NCBI GenBank assembly: GCA_038503075.1 | Contig: JBCAML010000007.1 | Span: forward strand, 868,001 to 932,000 | DNA: 64,000 nt | Source: Gyromitra esculenta | Taxonomy: Eukaryota > Ascomycota > Pezizomycetes > Pezizales > Discinaceae | Direction of reading: 5' to 3' | Shown: in pieces, positions 21,808-34,235 of the stretch | How positions within the stretch are numbered: position 1 is the stretch's first letter | How the letters are laid out: the number at the start of each line of letters is the position of its first letter | The notes under the pieces: generated by a model | Told to the model about the DNA's origin: nothing | What the model saw: the letters and a program-made list of their open reading frames with translations, nothing else | Database searches by the model: none | Made by a program: the position numbers and the translations under genes

Positions 21808-24800
21808 ATGTCAATGGCAGCGTCAACAGCAAACAGTCGGGAGAACCCCACCCTCTCCTCTTCTCAGACAGCAATTGCTATAATCCCTCCGTTGTACCTT
21901 CACCCTCAAATAAACTCGCTTCGCTCTCTCTACGATAAATCGTATAAGAAATGGCCCGCCCATATCAACGTTCTGTATCCGTTTGTGGCGCCGGAATTCC
22001 TCGACCCAGCTATTCAGACCCTTCGGAATGTATTAAAAGAAGCGGGTGAATCTGGTAATGGGTTTATTCTGGAATTGAACAAACCGGGGAATTTTCGACA
22101 TCGGCAAAATGCGACGGTATACATCTCTCCAGGACCTCACAATGGAGGAACGGTTGAGAATCCCGAGACCGAATCTGGGGCCAATTTGAGGGGTTTGGAG
22201 AGACTACTGGCAGGTGCTTTCGAGAAAAAGGCGATCCCGGGACCTGGAGATGGAATATATCGACCTCATCTGACTGTGGGACAAACATCTTTGGATTCGG
22301 CTGCCATGGATTCTTTGATGTCAAAAGCTGAGAAATTAGCAGGCGGAGGATTGAGTTGGCATGTTTCAAGGCTCGCAGTGTTGAAGAGGGATGAAGATGG
22401 CGATATGAAAGTTGTCAGCGAAATTCTCCTGGGCGGGTCGGGCGCAGAGATAAATGACGAGGTTACGGAAGGGGTAGCAGACTTGGATGTGTCCGGCCAA
22501 GAGTTCCCGGTCGTTGAAGGTGAACGAGATACATATCGTTATTCGGTGGAGGCCGGGGATTGGATTATCGCCGACCATGTTAATTTAATCCCTTCTGTCA
22601 AATACCAGCCCAGAGAAATCACGATTGCCTCCTATAATTGTCTCGATGACTCCCCATTCCCCCCGCAATCGGAGAGGTACCCCCTTCTTCTTGATGCTAT
22701 ATTTTCGATCCACCCCACGCCTCCAAGCTTGGCTTTGCCTTCGCTTCTCTGTCTTCAAGAAGTAACCGATGACTTTCTCTCATATATCCTTTCTAATGAG
22801 ATCATCCAAGCTCGTTATCCCTTTTGTTCTCATTCTCCAAAATCTGTTCTTCCCAGCATAAGGAATTGTGTTATTCTCGCTAGCCAAGCCTGTGGGCCGT
22901 TTGAGTGGGAATGGGTCGATTTTACGAAACGGCATAAGGGTGCTGTTGTAGCTTCCTTTCCAAGACTCGGCAGTGCAGAGAGCCCTCTAGTACTTTCTAT
23001 AATCCACCTTACCTGCGGTCTAACAGATGGAAGCGTTGCGGCAAAAATCAGCCAATTGAAGACCTTGACAGGGTATTTGCAGAATCGCTGGGCCAACAGT
23101 GAGTGGATTGTTGCTGGAGATTTCAACATACCAACTTCACAACACACGATTATATCTGCACTCAAGAATCGGAGTATCACGAAAGAGACCTATGAGACAG
23201 TTAAGAATGGGTTGATTGACCCTGATGCGTTTTCGGATGCGTGGGAGTTATGTTTTGGAGAGAACGAAGAAGATAGTGTTCCCTACGAAGCTGAGGATAT
23301 TTCTGCTGCGACACAAAAGGATGGTGAATGGGGTGCAACGTTCAACCCATTGACTAATCCTCTTGCCGCGGACGGCGTTCGATGGAGTAGTGATCCCAGA
23401 CCCCAGAGATATGATCGGATCCTAGTCAAGAGATCTGGGCGCATGGGTGTCAGGGACATCAGAAGGTTCGGGTTTCCGGAAACGAATGGTGTTGATGCCA
23501 GAACTGTCTGTGGAAGTGACCACTGGGGGTTGAAAGCGGTGTTGAATATTCATCTTGATATAACTAAGACGGAAACCGACAAGGCAGTCAGCAAGTTAGA
23601 GCTTCTGCCTGTTTCAATTAGTGATCAGTCTCTGAGGAAGTTCGTGGTAGATTCGATGCCTAGTACAGAAGATCACCAAACCAGGGAAGCCGCGATCAAG
23701 ACCTTGAAAGAAGTCCTTGAACAGGAACAGCGGATACGGACGATTGATATCGAAAACATACCTTCGAGGGCCGCATTTCCCATTCTTTTGGTACCGGTGG
23801 GTAGTTATATGTTGGAAGTCTACGATAGGGATTCCGATGTGGATTGCTTGTGTCTTTCAACGATCTCAATTAAAACATTCTTCCAAGTCGCCAGGCAGAG
23901 GATAAAGAAGTTTGGAGGTGACCGCGATGTGAGAGTGGTGAGATTCGTGAATGCGAAAGTACCGATGCTGGAACTGAAAGTTGGAGGTATAAGGATGGAC
24001 TTACAATACTGTCAAGCACCGAATCTGGTAGAATAGTGAGTGTGTTGCATTGCCATATCCCGTCTATGATCTACCTAAAATTAACCATGTTTCGCAAAAT
24101 AGTTGGGCCGACATACCTCTTCTACCTTTAGACAGCTTTATGTTTAACCTACCAGCTAGCACCCTTAAAAGACTTAACGCCTATAGAGATGCCGAATATC
24201 TCCTCCGTACCCTGCCAAATCTTAAAGCCTTCCGCTTGGCTCACCGCTTCATAAAGCTCTGGACAAAGATTAGTGGAATATCATCATCCCGATTTGGCTA
24301 CCTTGGTGGATTCCATATTACGCTACTACTTGCTCGAGTTTGCAAACTTGCCGACGCAGATCCGAAAAATTTGACAGCCGCCGGAATTGTGATGTTGTTT
24401 TTCGACTATTATGCAAAATTTGACTGGGCCGCTAACATCGTTTTGGATCCGGAGTTGTCGATGAGCTCACGATATCAACGGTTTCCTCGTGAAGCTATGG
24501 TACTCGCTAGTATCCATGCACCTGTTGTGAATGTTGCGCAGACTGCTACTCGTCATAGCGTCAAAGCCCTCTCAAAGGAATTCAAGGTTGCCGGTGAGGC
24601 GCTGAAGAATGGCCAATGGGACCTGAAGAGCTTGGCAAGAGAAGATGCCTTTTTGAAGGAGTATCAAAGCTTTATCAAGATTGACGTTCAGTACTGGGGC
24701 GCATTCGCTGGCAAAGGCAAGGTATTAGCAGGCTGGGTAGAATCTCGAGTTCCGCTACTTTTAGTCGGTAAATATACTCCTTCCTTCTTGAAAATTAGAA

Positions 24801-25598
24801 GCGCAGATGTTAAGCCAACGGATAGACTTGAATAGCAGAGTACCATCAATCCATGCTCGGGTATGGCCTCAGAGATTCGTCAACTCCGAAGACACCGAAG
24901 AATGGACAGAGCTTCGCGGATTCTACCTGGTTGGCCTCTTTAATGAAGATTCTCGGTCTTCCATTAAGGAAATTGATGCGCAAAAAGCTAAAGACCATAA
25001 ACGGGAGATCGAGAATAAGTTCCTCGAGGTTATAAGGAACTTCGAAGAACTTCTTCGAGAAAACACATCACACTATGACACCGCCGACTCCTGGATACAA
25101 GTTCAACATGTTGGTAGGTCCGCTTTAGGGGCTTCGCTCAAATTGGACGACCGTGATTGGGGTGGTGAGGGTGAAGCCGAAGATGATGAAAATTTTGAGG
25201 ACAGCAACGACGTCCTCCTATCTGAAGATGATGAAAGATATGAGGATGAGGACGACTACGCGTCCTCAAAGAAAAACAAAAAGAAGTCATCGAGGAAAGT
25301 GCCTGTTTTCGTTACTGGCGGGAAGAAACTCAGACCAGCAGCAGACGTGATAAGCCGTATCCGCTGGGACCCGTCTCTAGATGCAAGAGACTTCGTGATT
25401 GGTTACGAAGATCGGTTCCTGGGTACCAAGGAGATGGAAATCGAGAAGTGGAAAACAGAACAGACGGACTTGGAGTTTATACCGATGCATCGGGTGGTTT
25501 ATTTCAAGAGGAAGAGCGATGGTGTTTTGGTGTGGGATAGAGAGTTGAAAAAGGATTTACTTTTCGGAAGCGGTGGGTTTGAGGAGATAGTTAATTGA
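21808..25598 (+). CDS. 2H-EEP-PAP/NTase-MJ1316 fusion, putative RNA end repair
   Basis: Three exons, 21808-24035, 24103-24767 and 24826-25598, give 1221 residues. The first intron removes an apparent TAG stop (GAA TA|GTGAGT joins T to give EYWADIPLL). Domain order: a 2H phosphoesterase (2'-5' RNA ligase-like) with H52-I-N54 and H154-L-T156; an endonuclease/exonuclease/phosphatase fold with N277, E318, D438-F-N440 and S570-D571-H572; a poly(A)-polymerase-like nucleotidyltransferase with G665-S666, D677/D679 and a third Asp D731; the PAP central and RNA-binding parts; an acidic then Lys-rich linker; and a C-terminal MJ1316 (DUF504) domain, about 1136-1214, ending in IPMHRVVYFKR and VWDREL. MJ1316 is predicted to recognise cyclic-phosphate RNA ends. 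All catalytic residues I can check are present. Inferred role: opening or trimming 2',3'-cyclic ends and re-extending RNA. No signal peptide. Domain calls are firm; the substrate is unknown. Confidence 0.92.
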
Positions 25599-26042
25599 CC
25601 ACCGAGTCATAAAAAATGTGCGACTTTGGTCTAGAGAATGTAATAAAATTTTCATCAGTTTGTTTCAGTCTCAGTCTTAACATAATACATGCGTATCAAA
25701 CCTCAGGTTTGGATCTTTGAGATGAGTGATCATCCGAAAGAAAAACCAAAGTTCAGAATATTTGTACTAGGGGCCTCAGACGAAACAGGTGATACGATGA
25801 TACTCCCAATTCTTCTCAAATCTCGAGTTCTGATATATGTATAAGTGGTGTTTCGAAGATTGGAGGCTTAGTCGATCACACATATTCAACATCTATTACA
25901 TGAGCCATAGAAGTGATTGATCCAAGAATATTTCTCGCTGAGAAAGTGTTACGGATGATACAACACCACGCACTCCATAAATTTCTGGTTTAATCCCCAC
26001 TAACTCGAGCAGAATCCGACGAGAATCTCCCAAACGGCGAAA
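25599..26042. other. Intergenic, 444 bp
   Basis: Presumed 3' flank of the RNA-repair gene and promoter of the next forward gene. No frame or repeat of note. Confidence 0.5.
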
Positions 26043-26902
26043 ATGGCGAATCTAACACCAGATAGTCAACTAGCAACTCATTTGGCGGAGAGAATGTGAG
26101 TATTGTATTCTCCTGTAACTTTGTCCTTTCCCCCTTGCTCCTTGCGCCTTTGCGTCTTTGAATCATGTTCCAGACTCGAACTTTCGTAAAAAAATCTTCT
26201 GTCCCATCGTAGGTAGGTATTAGTTATTATATTAGGATTTAGTTTTATAGCTTGTTAAATCAAAAAGTCTTCTAAGCTGACAGAATTGATTGAAGGAGGC
26301 TCGTCACATCAAGGTACCCTCGATATACAGTTTCGGAAACAAACGATGCAGATAGCCACTTGGCCAAACAACCTCAATCGACACTCTCTTCACTCATAGA
26401 TGAAACCGGCCAAGACCCCAGAAACCCCACAACCACCGCACCGGCCGGTAGAATTCCACACTCTTCTGTTCCTCTTACGGCGGAAAACCTAAACCTAGCA
26501 CCGGCGATATTTACGACATATCACACATTGATGAACGTCGGAACACCGGATGACCTACTGTGGAATGTTGTTAGTTCTCGGACAATTTACAAACACGAGG
26601 CGGGCCCCCCAGTAACGAGGAGAGGACGCAGTGTCCCGCCAGGTATCGATCACGAAGAGTGGAATGTGTGGACAGTTGGGAACCTCGAGTTTGACTGGGG
26701 GAGGGGTGGGCTTTCAAAGAGCTACCTCCAAGAGGCCCTCAGAAGGATTGATGGGCGCATGCGAACGAAGACTACTGTGGTCGATTTGCAGAGAAAAGTG
26801 GTCGAGGCAAGGGAATCGCAGGTTGATGAAGGATTCATTATAGATAGGCCTGTGAATTGGAGTCCAAACAATGGTTGGTGGTTATATGTCGAGCCTATGT
26901 AG
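26043..26902 (+). CDS. Hypothetical protein, 203 residues
   Basis: Best model: exons 26043-26095, 26174-26185 and 26356-26902, total 612 nt. The first exon reads MANLTPDSQLATHLAER; a 12-nt micro-exon adds a few residues (ILELS) and leads into HLAKQPQSTLSSLIDE. If the micro-exon is skipped, frame is still kept, so both forms are possible; the micro-exon form gives the more regular helix. The C-terminal half is tryptophan-rich (HEEWNVWTVGNLEFDWGRGG, NNGWWLYVEPM) and looks folded. No family recognised. It lies 444 bp downstream of the RNA-repair gene on the same strand. Confidence 0.6.
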
Positions 26903-27586
26903 GGCGGCTAGCGATTTCGACCATAGAAATCCAAGTTTCTTTTATAAGTTGTACATCTAATTACTTATGCCAGTGAAGCTGCTGTGCTCATCCATTATGA
27001 GTCGTGTGGCTTTGGCGCGTGTGAGTTTTCTTGTTCTTCTCGTGGGGCTGTGGTAAAAACTGTCTCGACAATTGCAGCATTTTAGACTACATACCTGTGC
27101 TTAATTTGGAGATCGGGAAGCACGGCTGTGGGTGAAGCGAAAATTTTTGCTTGAGGAGAAGTTGTCCGTGGTCAAGTCTGATGGCATGACGCGTGACGCA
27201 TTTCGACGTTAAACTTGGATAGAAATAGGATGCTGTATTTGAGTAGCTATCGTGAAAAGCTAGGGCTATTAGTGAAGATTCTAGCCTCCGAGTCACTAAA
27301 ATTTTAATAACTGATATCAACGACCCGCCGTGGGATTCATATCGGCCCTTAGGACCGCCTCTGGGCTACGTATATATGCATACATATGTCGTTTTCATCA
27401 CTTGCTATGCATATGCATGTAGATCTCTTGATCCGTTGTCTATTAGGTTGGATTCTAGAGCAAAAACAGGAGGGACGGGAACGCTTCTCAAGAATCCCCT
27501 CGCTGACACCACCATCACCAAACCACTCCCAAGAACTTATCATTCAACCACACCCATCTTTCTCGATATCGATCGTTTTGGTCGTA
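26903..27586. other. Intergenic, 684 bp
   Basis: Only shadow frames. An upstream in-frame ATG at 27386 could extend the next protein by 67 residues, but the encoded segment is of unlikely composition. Confidence 0.4.
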
Positions 27587-28539
27587 ATGAAAAAGGCCAT
27601 GCGAGCTTGTAGGTATGAGAGCGGGTTTTCCATCGGTGAATGGACTAGTCTCCTTAGAACTGTTGGAGAACGCGTGACCGATCCCGCCAATTCAATCGGG
27701 TTGGAGGGAATTAAAATCCATAAAGAAGCCTGGGAAGTTTGGATGGACAGTTTTTTGGATGTTCATATCGGGAAGCAATATTGGGGCATTTTGAGAGGGA
27801 AGAAGTGGGTATTCCCAAAGGATAGAAATGCGTGAGTACTTCTTGTCTGACAAGCCCACTTCTACAAAAGATCAATCGAGGTGCCTAGATACTGACATAA
27901 CATAGTATAAAGAGACTTTTGCGAACGGCGATGATGCATATTACAAAGCGCAAAAGGGAGTTGCGGAAACGCCTACTTGCAGCAGAACAATTGAGAGAAG
28001 ATGGGGGCCCTACCAGAGACAGGGAGGAATACAGTGAAGTAGAGGGGGTCGAGGAGGCTGAGGAGGATGACAGAGAGGATATGAGGGACAACGAACCTCT
28101 TAGAGTTAAGGAAGAAGAAGCTGCCATTGAGAAAAACGAAGGCCAGAACGACAATAGGCCAAAAAGCAACCCTCGCCCTTGGGGTCAGCCTTCCGTTTAT
28201 GTTTCGCTTTATGTTTCGCCACAGAATTCTCCCCAGAATGTAGTTCCACGTCCTCCGCTTATTTTCAGCACCCGCCTTAAAGCTGTTGGGAATTTCGATA
28301 CCACTTACAAATTTGTCTATACCGAGGAATCTCCGTCCTTACTATCATTTCTCGAGAAAGTATACAAGAAACATGGGTTGGCAGATAACCAAAAGATTGG
28401 CAATCTCCAGGTTAAACTCGGTGATGACAGATTTAATATCGATCTCAATAGTTCCGATAAATACTGGGACTGGGATGTCGTTATAACGATCATAGGAAAG
28501 TGGAATGGCCCTGTTGAGGTAATTCTTGAAGGCTCTTAG
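27587..28539 (+). CDS. Hypothetical protein, 292 residues, acidic middle
   Basis: Exons 27587-27831 and 27906-28539 with a 74-nt intron (GTGAGT...ATAG) total 879 nt. The N-terminal ~80 residues are compact, with GEWTSLLRTVGERV and EVWMDSFLDVHIGKQYWG; next come a Lys/Arg-rich helix, a Glu/Asp-rich spacer and a Pro-rich segment. The C-terminal ~85 residues are rich in predicted beta strands (NFDTTYKFVYTEE, WDWDVVITIIGKWNGPVEVI). I recognise no family. The start is uncertain: ATG 27386 is in frame upstream, and an acceptor-like TAG lies at 27610-27612, so an upstream exon could replace the first few codons. Confidence 0.6.
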
Positions 28540-29820
28540 GCACTCATACATGTGAGCCATGATGGTAATATGCCCCCATCGATCGCACAAACTTATGAAG
28601 AACAGTCTGCTGGAATACGATTGATTCTAATTGATTTCTTTATGCCACAGCACGCCACCTAATCTTGGTGCTTCACCGAGGGTTTCTACCCGAGGGTTAT
28701 GCAGAAAGTGTTACAATTTTAACTCTATTTACAAGCGTCCGTTTTTTTTTGCTTTCAACTGGTAAACGAACTCCAGATTTGCTATGGAGGAAGTCAAAGT
28801 TGGGGAGAAAAAGTCATCATGTCAAACAATTTCTAGGTTTCATCAATGAAAATAGTTGAGAGAAGGACATATCAATGGCAGACCAATGCATACCGTCGGT
28901 CAATGAAACCATGAAACATCACTCGGCCATCGTTTGCAGTGAGCCGCCGAAATAAGGAGCCAAAAAAGTTCGACCGCTCACCCTCTAGAGGATAGCTATT
29001 ATTCTAATATCTCAATGCTTTACTCCTGTCTTCCTAAATTTCATTCCCTGAAGTTACAGAATATTAAGGAATTTTCCTATTACGAGTTGCTGAATATATA
29101 GCTTTCTAATATACCCTTCCATTCGTCTCTATTAAATACCAACTACTTAGCACTTATCTAGGCTTATCTCTTTGTGTAGGTTGATGAGTGAGCTGATAAG
29201 AGTATTAGCAACAAGTAGGGATCGTGGACTGGGGTCTGTTATTGTAAAGCTGTCTACACATCGAAGGTTTCTGCCAGCCGAAAATGCAACGGACTAGGCG
29301 ACTAAAGGGCGCCAATAATTTCAACGCGAGAAAAACATGCACAATACAAGCACTTCGAAATATAGATCAATTTGGTCTGAGTAGAACGCTTGAGCTAGCT
29401 GAGATTACACTACGAAAACGAGATGTAGTTAGTACATCATATGCGCGCTATAACTCTGGATTGCTGCTGTAAATAGGTCAGTTCTCCAGTATTAGGTTAG
29501 TATTTCTTAACAATACGGTGGTAGATCTAACCGGCTTTTTCGTATTGCAGTTGTCAATACTTGACTACCTTCTTGAGTGCTCAGATTTTAGAATCAGCTA
29601 TTCTTGGAAACGAACTAGCTACACGTAGTACTGGCTGTGAATTTAAATCTAAAAAATTTAGTTTCCGTAGAGAAGGAAAAAAATTGAAGTAATTAATCTC
29701 ATGCCCTATCCCAGTCCAACAATATACTGCTACAGTGTAATCGCGGGAGAAACACACGCTCGTGAGAAACTTTTCCATAATTAAAGCCTGGCCCCAGCCT
29801 TATACCGAAGGCTCGAATCA
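28540..29820. other. Intergenic, 1.3 kb
   Basis: Short forward frames (28665-28859, 29284-29472) have no domain and no promoter-like context. No repeat structure seen. Confidence 0.45.
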
Positions 29821-32082
29821 TCATTCCTCACTCGCTTCTTGTTGGAAATTCTCATCTTCCTTTACCTCTTCTCCACTCAAGCTTGCCTCCTCCACGTTCT
29901 CGATTTTTTTCATATTGACATTCACACTCCTCCATTCCATAATCCACCCAACCATAAATCCTATGGCAGCTGCAACCACTGGGAGAATAAAAGCTCTTTG
30001 CAACGAAATACTGTAAGCGTTCAGTACTGCCTCTAGGTCGTTTCCAAAAACAACACTTCGGATGTTGGTTGCTCCGACGTTGAGGATGGTCCGTGCATCA
30101 ACGCTACCAGTGTGTTTGGGGAGCTCGGCAATGAACTCATTAGTAAATATAGATTGAGTGATCGCAAGAGCGAGAGCTCTTTTTATAGGTGTAAGGTCAG
30201 CTTAAGCAATGAAGATTGAGGAATGTGAATACGTAGGTAAGGAAGAACCATGAAATTGGGAGTGCATACCCACCAAACTGGCCAAAGAAGACGGTGATAG
30301 CATTTCCGATAGGGACATCATCATCACTGGAATACTTCAGCACCAAAATCCCAATCTTAAAGCCCAAAGTGTAATAAACCTTAAAACAACTGGAACGGCA
30401 GCAAACGGGAGCTGATATCCCAAACCCACACCAAATCCGGCCAGAATTTGGAATCCAGCCCACTCTCCTGTTGTGGAGCCCATTCCAAGGGTGGTAATTA
30501 GCCCAGAGCCAATAGCTGCGATTATAGCCCCAGTTTCTATAAAAGGAAGCTTCAAGAAATCAATTAAATTTGTTTAATAGTGAGAACTAAGGGGGACTTG
30601 GGCAACGCACATAGTAGCCGGCTTGAGTAACGAGTCCACCAGAGAGGATGGATCCAAAAATAGTCAAAACAGTATATGGTGTGTTCCTGATACCACTCTG
30701 CGTCGCTGAAGCCCCCTGTACTGACTGGAAATAGAATGGCAAGAAATATGTATGCTAGAGAACACGATCGTTAGAACGCAAGCTCATGGCTTCTGGTATG
30801 GGGAGTCCTCACTGCAATGACGACAACTTCCATAAAGAAGAAATACCAAGCACCTCCAAATATGGTCCTTTGAAAAAATATTCTCGGTGGGATTGTAGCC
30901 TTCTCGCCCAGTTTCCATTGAATTGCGCAGAAGATGGCCAGCAGAACGACAAACCCGACTAGTAAACCAATGATTGTAGGTGAGCTCCAGGCTTTCGTAG
31001 AACCAGCCCATTGGAGCGCCAGCAAAATGCAAACTACTGCACTAATGATGAAGGTGGCACCTATAAAATCCATCTCTTCGAGTTTTTTGAGCATGGGCAT
31101 ATTTTTGTGCTCAAACGTGCCTTTGGGTGGATTGAAAAAGAAGATATTCGAGAGGATTGAAGCTCCGCCGATGGGAAGATTTCTGAGTTGCCGGTATTTT
31201 CTGGTTAGCTTCTTTTTTTTGAAGAATACATAATCAAGCTATTTGGGGGTTTACCAACATCCAAAAACACCACCTCCAAGATACTTTGTCTGTCAAGACA
31301 CCTCCAAGCACGGGCCCAAAACAAGCAGATATACCAAAAACACTCGCAACAAGGGCGATGTAAATTACCCTTTTGTTCAGTGGTACCGATAAGCTAATAG
31401 CACTCAATGCACCTTGTAGAATTCCTGCAGCTCCTAGTCCAGCTATTGCGCGGCCAACAATAAGGGTGGACGAGTTCTTAGCAACCGCGCAAAGCAGCGA
31501 ACCAACTATCTCTCGAGTGGTTAGAAAGATTCAACAAACTTGAGGACGGGAAGCTATTCTCCTTACCTTCAAAAACCGTCATAGCAATCAGATAGGCCAT
31601 TTTTTTATTGAATAGCTTGAAGACTTTGCCGTATGACGGCTGAAAAGCGGTTAACGTTAACAAATACGCAGAGCCATACCAGCCCACGTCTTCCATTGAT
31701 GAGAATTCGCTGGTGATCTTAGGGATTGCAGTTGCTACTCTTCATTAGCTATAGATTCGCCCCGGACTCCCAGGACAGAGGATAGAGTACCAATAATTGA
31801 CGTATCCAGTGCCACCAAAAAGTTACCCAAGATGAGGCCAATGCATATCATCGTCAATTGTAATTTGCCCGGATACTGGATTGGAGTATCTGTAGAGCTG
31901 GGGATAGGGTCTAGAGACTCTGCACTAGGAGTCTCTAGGCCCTTTTCTCTAAAATTCATGTCCAATTTTGTATTTTCAGCTGGTGGGGTCGCTAGGGTTG
32001 GCAAAACGATGTCGTCCCAGATTTCGCGCCTTGGACTATCTGGAAGGCCTGTTATAGGGCTCGGGGGACCTTCAGAAAGCAT
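29821..32082 (-). CDS. MFS drug/H+ antiporter, DHA2 (14-helix) type
   Basis: Eight exons: 32082-31791, 31734-31567, 31505-31259, 31182-30813, 30754-30611, 30549-30380, 30326-30270, 30178-29821; 1806 nt, 601 residues, in frame throughout. A cytosolic Pro/Ser-rich N-terminus of about 70 residues precedes helix 1 (KLQLTMICIGLILGNFLVAL), running into the DHA2 signature LDTSIIATAIPKI. Further family landmarks are SAYLLTLTAFQPSYGKVFK, GRAIAGLGAAGILQG, FGPVLGGVLTDKVSWRW and INLPIGG. The protein ends in an acidic cytosolic tail. Members export toxins, drugs or the cell's own metabolites across the plasma membrane using the proton gradient. Neighbouring P450s and a receptor-like protein fit a specialised-metabolism setting, but its cargo cannot be read from sequence. 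No frame damage; likely functional. Confidence 0.93.
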
Positions 32083-34125
32083 TGGTGAGGATTAGATTAT
32101 CGTAAACTAAAAAAATCAACGATTATCAGGCAGTTAATGGGAAGAGATAGAATCTCCAAAGTCTCAGGCCTAGTATTAACGAAGAGAGCGAGTCCTTCTT
32201 TCTTTCGTGGGTACGGGGGTTGAAACTGCTTCGGGCTATTCGCCAAGAAGGAGAGCCTCAAGAACGGATATACACCCACACCTCTTCGGCCACCATTCTT
32301 GGAGAGGAAGTCAGCGGACGAAAACATATTGGTCTTCCGTGTGAAATTTCCAACGGGAGGCTACATATCTACAGCTTTATTACTTTATTTCGGAATCTTG
32401 CATCTCCTTGGCTACCCTCCATTGCTGACTTCGATTCACTTAGAGGTACATTCAACATTCAGCTACGTAACTAACGCTACGAATCTTACACTTCCAACAT
32501 ACTGACAGGAATAAGTTGATAGCCTGATTGAGAGTGGGTTTTGGACATTAAAAGATCTCGACCGCGCGGAGGGGAGTCGATAAACGAAACCCTTGGCATA
32601 TTGCCATTAACGACAAATGGTCCCCTGCAACAAGTCCAGGATCATGTCCCATCACTCGCCAAAGAAATCCCAGCGCTTCATGAGTGGGAATATATTAAGC
32701 GTCACACACATCACTAATCTAAAGTATGATCCCCAGAACGTTTCAGGGTCTGTGTAGGCTACGTGAGCCCCTTCCGAAACCTTCCCCACATCTCGATATC
32801 TGTATCCACTATCGGATCATTGGGTAATAATTTACTAAGGCAGCGCGAAATTTGGTCGTGCTTTTGTAAATTGCCTCGTAATCGATGGGAGATAGTAACC
32901 TCTGAATTGGCTTATCACATTGCTCGAATCACAGCCTCCCCAGAGCATTCCTCCGAGTTAGTGTATCATGCGTAGAGCACTCTGTGCATAACTTAAGTGG
33001 CTACGCCGCAGCGAGATGTAAATCAAGGAAGTGCTGGTGTGCACGGCATATACAGGGCGAATTAAATACTTGAGGTTAATTCTGCACAAGAACAGCCGTG
33101 CAAGGATCTAGAACGCTTGTGATCAATGCGCTGTGAGTGGGCGGTACAATAGATCCTGCTTTAACCCCAAAGAGCGCATTTTTCCCTTCAGCCATTAGGA
33201 TTCAGACATAATCTACTTCACAGGGCTGGATATGTTTCTATGTTCGACTTTTAAAACGGTAAGCGAATTTTTGATGCCGTACAGTGCCAGGATCATGAAA
33301 TCCATATAATCCTTGTACTAATATAATCTCCCCATATATGCATATGGAAGCTAGGAAGACCCTCTCTTTTCTCTATAGCACCTTCCTTTTCCATTCTCTG
33401 CCTTATATGTCTAGGTATTGATCTCCGAGAAGCTTGTGACTAAATGTATGTAGCTCATGTATATTCTCCATCAACCATCTACACGTATCTTAACCATGGG
33501 ATCGGATGTTTTGGACTTCGGATAGAACTAAGGGCATCGCAATGTGTGATCAAGCCCTGATAAGCGCCGACACAGAAATTGGGTGCATACATGTATTTTC
33601 CCTAGGGAACGTAGAACTCAAATCGGAAGTCGAAATCTTTGTAATAGATAGCAGCGAAAATACTAAGAGACAAGATTACACAAAGTATCCACAATATCTC
33701 TCTTATTACAAAAGATACTTTAATATATGATGTTACTTAGATCTAGATACATGTACCTATTTGCTCTTTTAGGCGCTACCTAGGAGTTGTTATGAAGCTG
33801 TTTGACTAATAATCCCCAAACACAAATTAACATCATCTCGAGTTTTGTAGTGTAGACAGCTACTTGCTCGTCTCTCTGCCTAATTTAACTCTTGATTGTA
33901 TTTCTAAGTCCACAAGTAAAGATCATTTTGTTGTCACGATCATGTATAAACCCCCTTCCAACGAAAATTTCATTCCAAGAGTCCTTGGATACACAATGGA
34001 ATAGTCAAATCCCTAGGATTTTATCATAAACTCTTACATATGTACAACCTTGATATTCTTTGCCAAGCACCCATGACTCGAGATACTAGTACGCACATAT
34101 AGTCCCGACCAACAGATCTAGCTTC
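32083..34125. other. Intergenic, 2 kb
   Basis: Lies between two reverse-strand genes. No frame with a recognisable domain; AT-rich from about 33.2 kb. The first few hundred bases probably hold the transporter promoter. Confidence 0.5.
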
Positions 34126-34153
34126 AAAGAAAGAAAGAAAGAAAGAAAGAAAA
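34126..34153. repeat. AAAG microsatellite
   Basis: About seven perfect AAAG units, some 85 bp beyond the 3' end of the rhodopsin-like gene. Confidence 0.9.
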
Positions 34154-34235
34154 TACATGTACATGTAGTATCGCAATCATTGACACCTAATGCAGAAGGC
34201 CATCCGTAAAAAACCATAACCATATTAATCTGAAA

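Noticed and set aside
24032..24052. Programmed +1 frameshift at GAA TAG in the RNA-repair gene
   Set aside because: A 67-nt intron with good splice sites explains the frame change and restores a conserved-looking junction.
30326..30400. Frameshift in the MFS transporter between VPVVL and DDDVPIG
   Set aside because: A 53-nt intron (30379-30327) with acceptor TTCCAG resolves it in frame.
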